Positions 46,850 through 57,103 of a stretch of DNA of 64,000 nucleotides are shown here, piece by piece. How positions within the stretch are numbered: the stretch's first letter is position 1; each line of letters starts with the position of its first letter. Under the pieces are notes generated by a model. It did not search any database and was not told the DNA's origin. It worked only from the letters and a program-made list of their open reading frames with translations. The stretch lies in the NCBI RefSeq assembly GCF_019279795.1, contig NC_056725.1, positions 1,615,940,778 through 1,616,004,777 on the forward strand, written 5' to 3'. Both the position numbers and the translations under genes were made by a program. The stretch is from Protopterus annectens (Eukaryota > Chordata > Ceratodontiformes > Protopteridae).

Positions 46850-47580
46850 GTGAACCAATGTATGTGCACGGCTATCATGACGGCATAGGCTAGTGCCACC
46901 ACAGCCATGGCAGATACAGGGAGGGTGATATTGGGCGTGCATGCTGACCTATGGGATTGCATGTCCGATATGTATGATTCCTTGTATGGACTGAATCACA
47001 CACACTGGAGAGTGCAGTGTCATATCTGGCTCATATGCCATGGGCAAATGGCCATCCTTGGAGGTGGTCATTTTCTACATCCACAGATGTTAGCCAATGT
47101 GGCTGTGAGTGAGATCTTGCTCCCACAGTGCTAGCACTTCTATAGCAACATCTTTTGTGGAGTTGTCTGCTCCCAGTAGAGCCCATCCTGCTGTTTGTGT
47201 TTTGTGGAGGTGTCTCTTCCCAGAAGAGCCCATCCCCCTGGTTGTGTGCACCATCGTGCTGGCACATCTCCTAGCAGAAATCACTTAAGGTCATGCAGCA
47301 CGCTGGCATATAGTCTGGCTCATGGTACATCTGGTCTAATTCCTGGCAGAGCCAGATCTCATGGGTGGGGGCATTCACTGGATGCTGGACCACTACCATG
47401 TATGCCCTGCTTGACCTGGACTTGTCCAGCAGAAGAAGCCAAAGTGCTTCACCAACTTCTGAGGCTGTGTCTGTGCAGACCCATAGTCACACCACAGCCT
47501 CCAGTACATCTCACACCTCCATTGACCCTGGCCCATCTCGACAGTAACACCCACCCATACCAGTGCAGGCACTTTACATA
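46850..47580 (+). pseudogene. Harbinger Myb-like protein gene, element 2 (C-terminal part)
   Basis: Related to the Myb-gene C-terminus of element 1. GRVILGVHADLWDCMSDMYD matches EIVQIINVHSDMWDWLNH, and the downstream DNA (ACAGATGTTAGCCAATGTGG ... GAGATCTTGCTCCCACAGTG) follows 12,765-12,810. A short ~54-bp duplication (TCCCAGTAGAGCCCATCC / TCCCAGAAGAGCCCATCC, 47,175-47,235) is internal. It lacks the SANT domain. The matching transposase lies at 55,155-55,960 on -, beyond inserted elements. Confidence 0.6.
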
Positions 47581-47637
47581 AAGTACTTTTTTCCTACTCC
47601 TCTATAGTCACACATTTCCCTATGAAAGGCATGCACA

Positions 47638-49227
47638 CCTGTGTAACTAATGTATCACTGTCTCTGCATTTTCTGTGTATTTCTGCAAAAAAAACCAAAA
47701 AAACAAAAAAAATAATCCTTGTTTTCCCGCCTTTTTTGACTAGTTTAGACCAGTATACAGGCATTGCTGTATTCTGGGCTGTGGTGTAGTTCCTGTGTTG
47801 TCCATTACCTTACTTGGATAAAAGGAAGTTTCTTTGCTCACCAGTGGGAGTGGGGAGCCTTGAGCAGCCTACCTATCCTTGGGGGAAGTGACCTCAGCAC
47901 AAGAAGCTGTTAGTAATTGGTTGTTTGGGACCATTCCTAGCTCTTTTGTAGTTCACTGCTTAAAATCCGCCTCTGGGCGTTTTTTTCTGGCTGTACTGCT
48001 CAGACAAGCTCCACGTGGGTTTACAGAGTGGTCCTAGCAGCAAGGAACACGAAAAAGCGACTACCTTCTGGATTTAAGTATCTTTGCTTTTTTTCACTGA
48101 AAATAGCTTCTGCTGCTTACTTTAAACTAGCCTGAACTGTTTTTTTACTGATTACTGCATTTATTTTAAAAATTGCACTTAAAGTTACATTTAGTTGAAT
48201 TTAGTCGAAAGTTTGCTGTTTGTTTAATTGAACTGTGGAGGCTGCCCACTAAAGTGTGCTAGCCTGTGTAACTAATTTATCACTGTCTCTGCATTTTCTG
48301 TGTATTTCTGCAAAAAAACCCCAAAAAACAAAAAAAATAATCCTTGTTTTCCCGCCTTTTTCGACTAGTTTAGACCAGTATACAGGCATTGCTGTATTCT
48401 GGGCTGTGGTGCAGTTCCTGTGTTGTCCATTACCTTACTTAGATAAAAGGAAGTTTCTTTGCTCACCAGTGGGAGTGGGGAGCCTTGAGCAGCCTACCTA
48501 TCCTTGGGGGAAGTGACCTCAGCACAATAAGCTGTTAGTAATTGGTTGTTTGGGACCATTCCTAGCTCTTTTGTAGTTCACTGCTTAAAATCCGCCTCTG
48601 GGCGTTTTTTTCTGGCTATACTGCTCAGACAAGCTCCACGTGGGTTTACAGAGTGGTCCTAGCAGCAAGGAACTCGAAAAAGCGACTACCTTCTGGATTT
48701 AAGTATCTTTGCTTTTTTTCACTGAAAATAGCTTCTGCTGCTTACTTTAAACTAGCCTGAACTGTTTTTTTACTGATTACTGCATTTATTTTAAAAATTG
48801 CACTTAAAGTTACATTTAGTTGAATTTAGTCGAAAGTTTGCTGTTTGTTTGTTTAATTGAACTGTGGAGGCTGCCAACTAAAGTGTGCTAGCCTGTGTAA
48901 CTAATTTATCACTGTCTCTGCATTTTCTGTGTATTTCTGCAAAAAAACCCCAAAAAAACAAAAAAAATAATCCTTGTTTTCCCGCCTTTTTCGACTAGTT
49001 TAGACCAGTATACAGGCATTGCTGTATTCTGGGCTGTGGTGTAGTTCCTGTGTTGTCCATTACCTTACTTGGATAAAAGGAAGTTTCTTTGCTCACCAGT
49101 GGGAGTGGGGAGCCTTGAGCAGCCTACCTATCCTTGGGGGAAGTGACCTCAGCACAAGAAGTTGTTAGTAATTGGTTGTTTGGGACCATTCCTAGCTCTT
49201 TTGTAGTTCACTGCTTAAAATCCGCCT
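47638..49227 (+). repeat. Tandem ~627-bp 5' monomers of CR1 copy B
   Basis: Unit 1 starts CCTGTGTAACTAATGTATC at 47,638, unit 2 at 48,263, unit 3 at 48,892 (spacing 625 and 629). Units 1 and 2 differ by few bases. Unit 3 matches for about 335 bases and then runs into a CpG-rich segment (49,228-49,290) and, after TTTTTTCTGGCT (also present in the monomers), into the ORF1 leader. The array has the layout of a monomeric LINE promoter. Confidence 0.92.
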
Positions 49228-49525
49228 TTGCACGGCTTTGCGCGGTCGTGCGCATAGCAGCGCCGGTTAAACAAGGTTAAACTTTTTTCTGGCTCCGCCA
49301 AGTCTGCTCTTCAATTTTTCCCTTAGAACTGTTCTACTTGCAATCTAAACAGCCTATACTCTATCTGAAAAGCTCAGCACTTGCTCCTAAAGCATTTTGT
49401 ATACAGGTAAAGCATTCTTAAACAAACGAAAAGTACTTCATTCACCTAAATTCTGTTGAGTACCCATTTCCCTATAGGTCCTTTCTGACATCAGTTACAC
49501 AGCAATCTTTTTCACTATTTCTAGC
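49228..49525 (+). promoter_or_regulatory. CR1 copy B 5' UTR, CpG-rich segment
   Basis: GCGCGGTCGTGCGCATAGCA near 49,240 is an island of CpG in an otherwise CpG-poor context, between the monomers and the ORF1 ATG. It is a plausible internal promoter region of the LINE; this is inference from position and composition only. Confidence 0.4.
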
Positions 49526-50467
49526 ATGTCGAAGGGTCAGTTGCTAGCGTCCTCTCCTGTTCAGCTGGTGAATCTGGGAATCTTGAGGCAATGTTACAAT
49601 TGCCTCATGTACACAGACAACCCTCTCCTCCTCCCAACAAATACAAACATATGCGAAAGATGCAACTATATAGCCAAACTGGAGGCTGAGCTCTCTCAAT
49701 TCACTACTGGCAAGACCAGTCAGGAGGAGAAGGTAACCACGCACACCACAAACCCAGTCTCACATAGAACTATCACAACTGCAAACCAAACACATAAACA
49801 CACAAAAACATACTCGGAGGCGCTGATTAAAAATCTACCAAAACAACAGAGGCCTCCAAAGCAGACACCCAAGAAACCACCACCTCAAGACATAGCAAAT
49901 GCAACACATAGTTCACAAAGTCAGTGTGCTAAACAGTCACAGCCCTTAAGGCCAAACAACATGCCAGACACACTTGTAATAGGTGACTCCATAGTCAGGC
50001 ACACTGACGTCCCGCTCACCAGACTGAACAAGGAGAGGGTCACAGTAAGCTGCCTGTCGGGAGCTAGAATCCGCCACATAACACAAGCACTCAGGTCACT
50101 CCACAGCAAGTACAAATATGACTCAGTCATTGTACATGCAGGTGTGAACGACCTGAGATGTACCTCCCTGGACTACATGAAAAGAGACGTAGAGGAGCTC
50201 TCTGATTATGTAGCCCAGGCCGGTATGACCCTGACCCTGAGCAGCATCTTACCCTCACCAAGAATGATGCCACAGTACAAAGACAAAATGATCAGTTTTA
50301 ACAATTGGCTTAATTACTGGTGTCATTCTAAGGGGATCCAGTGTCTGTCTGCTTGGGATGACATGCTTGACAAGCCATGCTGCTTCGCAAGGGATGGTTT
50401 GCACCTGTCACCCCTGGGCTTCCGGATATTGGCCAAGGCTCTTGCCACCCCCATAGTGCCTTTTTAG
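49526..50467 (+). CDS. CR1 ORF1: PHD-like zinc finger plus SGNH esterase (313 aa)
   Basis: ORF1 protein of esterase-type CR1 elements, thought to bind RNA and membranes or lipids. An N-terminal CxxC pair at C23/C26 and another at C43/C46 form a PHD-like zinc-binding unit, followed by a Lys/Pro/Gln-rich linker (about 60-140). The esterase domain has GDS 153-155 (nucleophile S155), SCLSGA 176-181, GVND 206-209, and D290/H293 in DGLHLSPLG: the full SGNH set. Frame intact from ATG 49,526 (after the tandem 5' array) to stop at 50,465. ORF2 starts 41 bases later. It ends in ATPIVPF, as copy A did. Of all LINE ORF1s here, this is the only one with no break. Confidence 0.93.
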   Translation: MSKGQLLASSPVQLVNLGILRQCYNCLMYTDNPLLLPTNTNICERCNYIAKLEAELSQFTTGKTSQEEKVTTHTTNPVSHRTITTANQTHKHTKTYSEALIKNLPKQQRPPKQTPKKPPPQDIANATHSSQSQCAKQSQPLRPNNMPDTLVIGDSIVRHTDVPLTRLNKERVTVSCLSGARIRHITQALRSLHSKYKYDSVIVHAGVNDLRCTSLDYMKRDVEELSDYVAQAGMTLTLSSILPSPRMMPQYKDKMISFNNWLNYWCHSKGIQCLSAWDDMLDKPCCFARDGLHLSPLGFRILAKALATPIVPF

Positions 50468-50508
50468 GCAAGGCTCAAATGACAAACCTACCTCCCTAGA
50501 AAACACAA

Positions 50509-53319
50509 GTGGAAAAAAAACTAAGGGTAATGCTGCTCAATGCCAGAAGTCTAAACCTCAAGATGCATGCCCTCGAAGCCCTCCTCAGTATGGAGAACAT
50601 CCATGTCTGTGCAGTGACTGAAACCTGGCTCAAGGCTCCTGAGAGCACCCCAGCACTATCAGGTTTTACCTCATATCATGCTTTCCGGCCCCAAAACTTG
50701 GACAGAACCACAAAAGGAGGGGGAGTATCCATTTTCATCAAAGATACCCACACCTCCAGGTTAGTGGCAACGCACGAAGCATCGGAGACTATCCAGGTGC
50801 AACTAACCATAGGCAAAACTGCCTTACAGTTTGTAGCATGCTACAGACCACCCTCTCAAACTCAGGAACCCCACACAGCCTTCCTGAAGACACTGGAGAG
50901 TATGAATGTCTCTCCAAATACCATCATTTTGGGAGACTTCAACTACCCAAACATAGACTGGGAGCATTACTCAAGCCCCAACACTCTAGCCCAAAGGTTC
51001 TTAGAATTCATAAACTCAAATGCAATGGAACAACTAGTCACCATTCCCACAAGAGGAGACAATATACTAGACCTGATCATCACAAACATGGGGACAAAAT
51101 GCTCCACACCGGAAGTACATCCCTCTTTGGTAAGATCAGACCATAAATTAATCTCACTGGAAATCCACATCCCGCCCCACCCCCTGCACAAAAGACCACA
51201 GTGAAGAACTTCTCAAAAGCAAACTTCACACTTCTTAAGACTGAAGTGGTATCTTTCAAGGCCCCTGGGCCAGTGGAAACCACAACCCACACTGCTGAAT
51301 CCTTTGCAAATGCCTTCTATGGGCACCTTCAAGAATGCATGGATCATGCAATCCCAAATAAAACCAAGACCCATTCCCTCGCAAAGGCAGGCGACCGGTC
51401 TGGTGGACCCCAGCCATAAACAAACTTTACAACAGAAGGAGGAAGCTACTACACGACAGAGCAAAATCCCTAAAAGGTAAGGCATCTCTGATCAGTACTA
51501 GCAAAAAACTACGATCACTCATAAAATCATCCAAGGCCAACTTTGAGAGAAAAATCGCAAATGACACAAAAGACAATCACAAGGCCTTCTTTAGCTATGT
51601 TAGAAACCTGGGTGGAAACTCCCAGATATGCTCAGAGTTAGTCCAAAATGACACAAAATACACTGAACCCACTGACATTGCCAACATTCTGGCAGACAGG
51701 TTCAGTGCAAATTTCTCCTCCCCCTCCCCCCAAAAGGAGAAATAACTATCCCAGCAGAGTGTAGCCTCCCTAACATCTCAGATGCCCAGGTGAGAGCCGC
51801 CTCTCTAAAGTTAAAACACAGCATCAATGGGACCGGATGGTGTCCCAGGCTGTGTGCTACATGAACTCCAAGAGGAACTAAACCCACACATAAGGCTGCT
51901 GTTTAATCTTAGCCTTACCACAGGATTCATACCCAAAGAGTGGCGTACGGCAACAGTGGTCCCACTTCACAAAGGCGGTGCTTCTACGGACCCTGGAAAT
52001 TACTGCCCCATAAGCCTGACGAGCCTGGTCTGCAAAGCTATGGAGAGGATCATTATGGAACTCATAAACAAAGACATTGGGGACCTACAGACATTGGATC
52101 CTACCCAATTTGGCTTTGTCAAGGGCAGATCCTGCCTTCTGAACTTGGTCGACTTTTTTGAAAAAGTCACTAAGCCATTGATGAGGGTAAGGCAGTTCAC
52201 ACAGCCTACCTTGACCTTGCAAAAGCCTTTGACACAATACCCCACTCGGGCATCATAGACAAACTCACCAGCTTAAATGTAAACCCATATGTCACAAGAT
52301 GGGTTGCAAACTGGCTCAAGGACAGAACCCACAGGGTCAGAGTTGCTGGAGCTATGTCAGACTCTAAGCCAGTCACAAGCGGTGTCCCACAGGGCTCAGT
52401 CCTCGGACCCCTCTTGTTCGGCATTTATTTTTCCGAGGTACAGGCAAACATAGGAGGATTGTGGCTGACAAAGTTCGCAGATGACTGCAAACTGGGCGCC
52501 ATAATTGATACTCCAGCGGACACAAACATCCTTCAGAGAGGCCTCATAGAAATGGATAATTGGTGCCAGAGCCATGGCCTTAAGCTAAACGCCAAAAAAT
52601 GTATAGTCATACCCTTTGGGAAAAACAAGGTACCAACAAATTACCACATAGGCGGTAATTCATTAAGTACGGAAGAGGTAATCAGGGACCTAGGGACCCA
52701 GGTTGACAGTAACCTCTCATTTGACACTCACATAGCCAAAGTGGTTAGGAAGACCTTCTATATTGCCCACCTTATCATGAAGGGTTTCACATCTAGATCA
52801 AGAGAGGTCATTGTGCCCTTGTACTCTTCTCTTATCAGGCCAATGATTGAGTACAATGCCCCATTTGGGATGTATCTCACCCCCGACACCTGCAGCAGTT
52901 GGAAAGACCCCAAAAGTTCCTCACCAAGAGGATAACGGGTCTTAAACATATGTCATATGCTGAAAAAACTCCAGCTCTATTCAGTCGCATACCGCCTACT
53001 CAGAGGTGATCTGTGCCTGACGTATAAGGCCATGTCCAATCCTGAATTAATGGACATGCTCCACCTCAGAAAATCCAAATCCATCAGAGCCACGAGAACA
53101 AGTGACTTAAACCTCAACACAGAAATAAATAGAACGTGCTGGAGGGACAGATTCATAACCCAGAGGCTCCCTACACTCTGGAACAGAATCCCAGTCCATG
53201 TTAGGCAGAGCCCCTCACTGACTCTATTCAAGAGAAATCTCGACGAGTGGATGGGAGATCGTAGGTTTACCCCGGGGGTCATCTCTTTGTCACTACTAGA
53301 CAGAGGCATAGTAAACTAA
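50509..53319 (+). pseudogene. CR1 ORF2: APE endonuclease-reverse transcriptase, frameshifted
   Basis: First open piece 50,509-51,204 (231 aa) holds the whole endonuclease: MLLNARSL, VTETWLKAPES, GGGVSIFIKD, ILGDFNYPNIDW, NILDLIITNMG and RSDHKLISLEIH. Later pieces: 51,201-51,419; 51,827-52,258 (GPDGVPGCVLHELQ, VVPLHKGG, FGFVKGRSCLLNL); 52,354-52,935 (GVPQGSVLGPLLFG, KFADDCKLGA, LKLNAKKC, IVPLYSSLIRPMIEYN); 52,957-53,319 (CWRDRFITQRLPTLWNRIP, WMGDRRFTPG). Breaks lie near 51,200, 51,420, 52,190 (a lost base before the catalytic AYLDLAKAFD block, which continues in the next frame), 52,900 and 52,950. The enzyme is dead, but the blocks are well kept, so the copy is young. FADD replaces YADD. Confidence 0.93.
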
Positions 53320-53416
53320 ACCCTAAAAGGGCATAGTATTCTCATCCTAAGGGGTGGTGTAGGCCACATACACTCTGGCTAGGCTTATAAATGCCCTAGG
53401 GCAGATAGCCTAGTAC

Positions 53417-53441
53417 GAACCTATGAACCTATGAACCTATG
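53417..53441 (+). repeat. CR1 3'-terminal 8-bp tandem repeat
   Basis: Three consecutive copies of the word ACCTATGA end the element. Decayed equivalents occur at the 3' end of copy A (36,548-36,566) and, inverted, in copy D (43,036). Confidence 0.85.
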
Positions 53442-53609
53442 AACTCCTGTTCTCCTTCCCTTACCTGTACAAATGGAGATAACTACAGCCTGCCTTCTGT
53501 ACATTTTGACTTAGGTTGCCTATTTCTGCTTCATAGAGTGACCAGTCTATGCATGGGTAAGCACAGCATGGTGTTGGTTTTGCATGCCTCATTTTTAGTG
53601 TAGTGTATC

Positions 53610-53920
53610 TAGGTCTATATTACAAGATCAAATGCTTAGGTAATCGAACACCTAAACATCGAACTTGTAATATCGAAAGCAAAAAACAGCGAACAGATGA
53701 TTTAACGCAGGGAAAGATTTCCCTTGGCCATTCGCCAGATTTTGCCATTTTGTCTACTGTAGAGCAATCTCAGAGTTGGTATATAAAGCCCCCCACTTAG
53801 TTTGGGTGAAAAGTTATTTTTTTTTCCTGTGGCCGACTGATGTGTTTTCCTGTGGCGTTCAACGTTTTTGGGTTCAATATTACAAGTTCGATGTTTAGGT
53901 GTTCAATCTTGTAATATAGA
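53610..53920. mobile_element. MITE, copy 2 (reverse internal orientation)
   Basis: Begins TATTACAAGATCAAATGCTT and ends GGTGTTCAATCTTGTAATATA, with the inner mirror TTTAGG ... CCTAAACATCGAA. Core 53,620-53,914 with TA on both sides (53,618-53,619 and 53,915-53,916). The internal words (TTTGCCATTTTGTCTACTGTAG, AGAGTTGGTATAT) match copy 1 (about 200-260) only as reverse complement. Shorter than copy 1 by some 35 bases. Confidence 0.82.
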
Positions 53921-54050
53921 TGCATGTATCTGATTAACTTTCCAAAGATAGCCATTTTTTGAACAAAAAGTTTTTATGATGGAAAATAGGTTCTGTGCGA
54001 GGGGCTAACCTAAGAATTTAGTAAGAGAAATAAAAAATTAAGTTGTTGCT

Positions 54051-54779
54051 ATGTGTAATAAAGGAGGTCAAAAGAAGAATTCCAATTTTTGTAAGGATAA
54101 TATAAAAGATTTCAATTTGACCTGTGTATTATCCAATACTGTAGATGAAAGAAATACAAAACAAATTGTTATGAATAACTGGAGGTTTCTTACTAATTTT
54201 GAAGACTTGAGAGAAATTATAGGTGAGAAACCTCAGTTTGTATCTAAAAGGGGGAAAAATCTGAAGGAATGTTTTTATAAGAATTATGATGTTTCAGAAG
54301 GTGATAAAGGGATGACTAAATGTAATAGCTGCAAGTTTTGCCCTTTAGCGTTAGAAGGTCCTGAAATATTTTTACAGGCTAGGAATTTTATTATTCGTTT
54401 GAAGCATAGTTTTAGTTGTAGGTCCAAGTTTGTGGTTTACATCGCTCTTTGTGATGTATGCTCAGGTTTTTATATAGGGAGAACAACAAGAGAGTTGTAT
54501 AAAAGAATGTTTGAGCATATGAGAGCGGTGGGGCTACAGGATATGAGTAATGGCTTAGCCAGGCATGTTGCACAGAAACATAAGGGAGATAGTGGAGTGA
54601 CCTTTCATTTTTCTGTTATAGATCAGGTGTTTGACTATAGTAAAGGGCAAGATGCTGAAGACGAGTTGGATTGGAAAGCATATTATTGGCAGATTAGATT
54701 AAATGCTTGTAATGTACCTGGGATGAATGAGAGGGAGAGTTTTAAAATTGTTTTAAAAAAGAAGGGGTTAAAACACTAG
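54051..54779 (+). CDS. Penelope-like element protein, linker and GIY-YIG endonuclease (242 aa, partial)
   Basis: Open C-terminal part of a PLE polyprotein. PLE proteins join an RT related to telomerase with a GIY-YIG nuclease that nicks target DNA. Here: NNWRFLTNFEDLREIIGEKP and VSKRGKNLKE (post-RT region), a Cys cluster KCNSCKFC, then FVVYIALCDVCSGFYIGRTT, in which VYI and FYIG form the GIY-YIG core, with RELYKRMFEH (catalytic R and the EH pair) and LARHVAQKH. The end NERESFKIVLKKK matches the PLE C-terminus. The ATG at 54,051 is simply the first in the frame; the real start lay in the lost RT. Intact over 242 codons. Confidence 0.9.
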   Translation: MCNKGGQKKNSNFCKDNIKDFNLTCVLSNTVDERNTKQIVMNNWRFLTNFEDLREIIGEKPQFVSKRGKNLKECFYKNYDVSEGDKGMTKCNSCKFCPLALEGPEIFLQARNFIIRLKHSFSCRSKFVVYIALCDVCSGFYIGRTTRELYKRMFEHMRAVGLQDMSNGLARHVAQKHKGDSGVTFHFSVIDQVFDYSKGQDAEDELDWKAYYWQIRLNACNVPGMNERESFKIVLKKKGLKH

Positions 54780-54867
54780 GTTTTGTAGGTTCATGTGACT
54801 TAAATGATTTAAAAGATGTCATGTGACTGTTTTAAAGTGTATATAATGTGTTTTTGTCTGGTGTAAC

Positions 54868-54915
54868 TTGGTCTGATGACGTTCTATGTTGTTTGAGAAT
54901 GAAAGTGCTTACCAG
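54868..54915 (+). ncRNA. Hammerhead-ribozyme-like motif, PLE copy B
   Basis: TTGGT - CTGATGA - c - GTTCT(loop of 10)AGAAT - GAAA - G TG C T - T - ACCAG. The core boxes CUGAUGA (54,873-54,879) and GAAA (54,901-54,904) are complete. Stem I TTGGT/ACCAG pairs 5 bases (one G-U), stem II GTTCT/AGAAT pairs 5 (one G-U), and stem III is a minimal 2-bp AG/CT as known for PLE hammerheads. One extra base sits between CUGAUGA and stem II. Predicted cleavage is after 54,910. Activity is untested. Confidence 0.6.
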
Positions 54916-55154
54916 TTTTTACCAGTGTGAATAAACTCCTTTTCTTGAGATCATTTTGTTGTTTTTTCTTGTATAAGGTATGTTGTCAAGCTATTTGCAG
55001 TCTGCTGCCTCTTTTCAAGTACCACAGCATACTGTGCTCACCATCATCTGCCATAGTCATTCCTGCTGCTGGCTCCTCCTTTGACTTCTCATCTGACTCA
55101 ACCTCTGCTGTCCATTATGCTGGTAACTGCTGGCCCTGCAGGAGTCCATCCTGT

Positions 55155-55960
55155 TACTACATCCTAAGTATACTATTGTATAACACTGCACACACAGTCA
55201 TTATTCTTGCTGATGTTGTAGGGTCATACTGCAGGCCACCACTGAATGAATCTGATAGAAAAACATGGCTTCAGCAGCCCAAACACATGCTCGGTAATGT
55301 TTTTGGTTTGGGATAGTGCATGGTTGTACCCATGATTTGCTCAATTTTGCAAGTTTCTTATGGGTGTCATGAGCCAGGGTCCCAGGATATATCCAATATC
55401 ACTAACAAGATCCCCCCATAAGAAGTCATCCCTCATAAACTATTGGTACAGATCACAGATGTGCTGTATGTGGGAATCATTATAACTGCCTGGGTGGCTT
55501 GACATAGATATTGTATATGATCCCTTGTGCACTAATAGTGGATGAGTAATACCCTTTACAGATCATGTACCTCCATCCCAATTCATCAAGTGGGGCCTTT
55601 ATTTCAATGTGGGTATAGACTGTGGCCTCTAATACTTCAGGGAAATGGGTTTTATCATAGAACTCCTAAATGGTGTTGGCTGTCTCCACTGGGGTACATT
55701 GGAACCACATATGATACTCCACATGCTGATGTATGGCAAAGCAGAACTGCTAGTTTATACTTGAGACAGATGCCTGAGATACCCCATGTGTGCCCCCAGT
55801 AGGTTGCTGAATGGTTCCTGTAGCTAAGATATGTATAGCCATACATATCTTTCTATCTCCCAGAACAGGAACTCCACAACTCCCATGGGATGTAGAAGAG
55901 ACCAACACATCCCCACATTTTGTTGGATAGTGTTCATATCAACATAGCACCAGTCCACAA
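55155..55960 (-). pseudogene. HARBI1-like PIF/Harbinger transposase, element 2
   Basis: Minus-strand blocks in order: KICMAIHILATGTIQQPTGG (about 55,850), FPEVLEATVYTHIEIKAPLD and MICKGYYSSTISAQGIIYN (55,640-55,510), PGSYNDSHIQHICDLY, SDIGYILGPWLMTPIRNLQ (about 55,400-55,340), HALSQTKNITEHVFGLLKP (about 55,318-55,265) and GGLQYDPTTSARIMTVCAVL (about 55,240-55,180). These parallel element 1 block by block but with many differences, so the two belong to related, not identical, subfamilies. The first catalytic Asp is Val (ATVYTHI). Several frameshifts and stops. Convergent with the Myb fragment at 46.9 kb, as in element 1. Confidence 0.85.
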
Positions 55961-57080
55961 TGTTGGTTTCACAAAGACCATGAAATGTTAAGCACATTTG
56001 GATGACCCTGTACCTCTAGAGGCAATGTTGCACACTGTCAGGCATCACTGCTGCAATAGGAGCCTCCTACAGATACCCATGTACTAGGACTGTGGCAATC
56101 CCTATCATTGCAATCTACTCCATCTGAGCACAAGCATATGGCCAAATTCAAATATACAGAGGGCACATTGCCATTTAGTGGCAGTTAAATATTTTTAAAT
56201 CACTCTCCTATCTCATTATCATACACAGTGCCTCATTATATGGTCATTAACATATAGCACGACAGACCATACTATTTGGGTTAGCCATGTTGTGTCTCTG
56301 GCTTTCCTTAACTGCACACACCCTGCCTCTGGCACCTCATCATACAAATTTGCTTAACATGATGCAGTAAAATTTTCTGAATCTAGACCTTTGTGTCAAA
56401 TCCTCAGTTAGAAATGCTTTAGGAAAATGTTACAGTGCCAGTTAACTGTCAAACTGGGATGGTAAAGGTGATATAATATGATCTTCTCATATATCTTAGT
56501 CCCACCAGCACTTTAAACATTTTGGCTACCTGATTTTTTTCACTATGCTTCCCTTTCTCTCATCTCTCACTCTTAAAAAAGGAACAAACTAATGTAGATG
56601 TTTACCGATAGTTCATGTAAGTTTTCATATGTTTTCATACTGATCTCTCTTAATATTGTAAAATGTAATTTGCCTTGCACATGCACATTTGTCCTGTAAC
56701 TTATTTCCTGATATGAAATTCACATTTCCTTACTGAATATTATGATGCAGTATAATAATTTTCACAGCAGATTTTCTTCTCAGATTTTCACCGAAAATGG
56801 GTTCTGACTAGGTAGAATTTCCTGAAGAACAAAGAAAAATAAATACTAAATAGAATAATTGGTCAGTATTCTGGATGCTGCATTCCAAATTTGCCTCCCT
56901 CTGGAGTCAAGAAAGTTCTCGGATTTTGTATGTAGCCAGATTTGCTGATAATGCACTAATTCTCTGTTTTCTATAAAGTACCATGGTTTCATCATATGTA
57001 TTTTATTTCATTCAGGACTGCATTCCGTTTTCATTTTTGTGTTCTTTTTAATACACTGAACTCTAGCTAAGTCTGATTTG
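55961..57080. other. Gene-free stretch
   Basis: No gene or recognised element. Parts may be flank of the second Harbinger element, but no termini were found. Confidence 0.4.
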
Positions 57081-57103
57081 CCATGTAATTCTACCCTGTC
57101 CTA

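Larger units (their letters stand above)
47638..53441 (+). mobile_element. CR1 LINE copy B, nearly full-length with tandem 5' monomers
   Basis: 5' array (47,638-49,227), 5' UTR to 49,525, intact ORF1 (49,526-50,467), ORF2 broken by several indels (50,509-53,319), and a 3' UTR ending in tandem ACCTATGA/CTATGAAC words (53,417-53,441). 8-bp terminal repeats instead of poly(A) are a hallmark of CR1. It is the best-preserved of five copies of this family in the window. Confidence 0.9.
53940..54965 (+). mobile_element. Penelope-like element copy B (3' part)
   Basis: Contains the linker, GIY-YIG endonuclease, 3' UTR with a hammerhead-like fold and an end near TTTTCTTGAGATCATTTTG. The reverse transcriptase is missing (5' truncation, left boundary uncertain, right after the MITE). 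Confidence 0.75.

Noticed and set aside
53417-53441. 8-bp tandem at the CR1 end as an independent microsatellite
   Set aside because: Its position at the end of the CR1 and traces in other copies make it part of the LINE.
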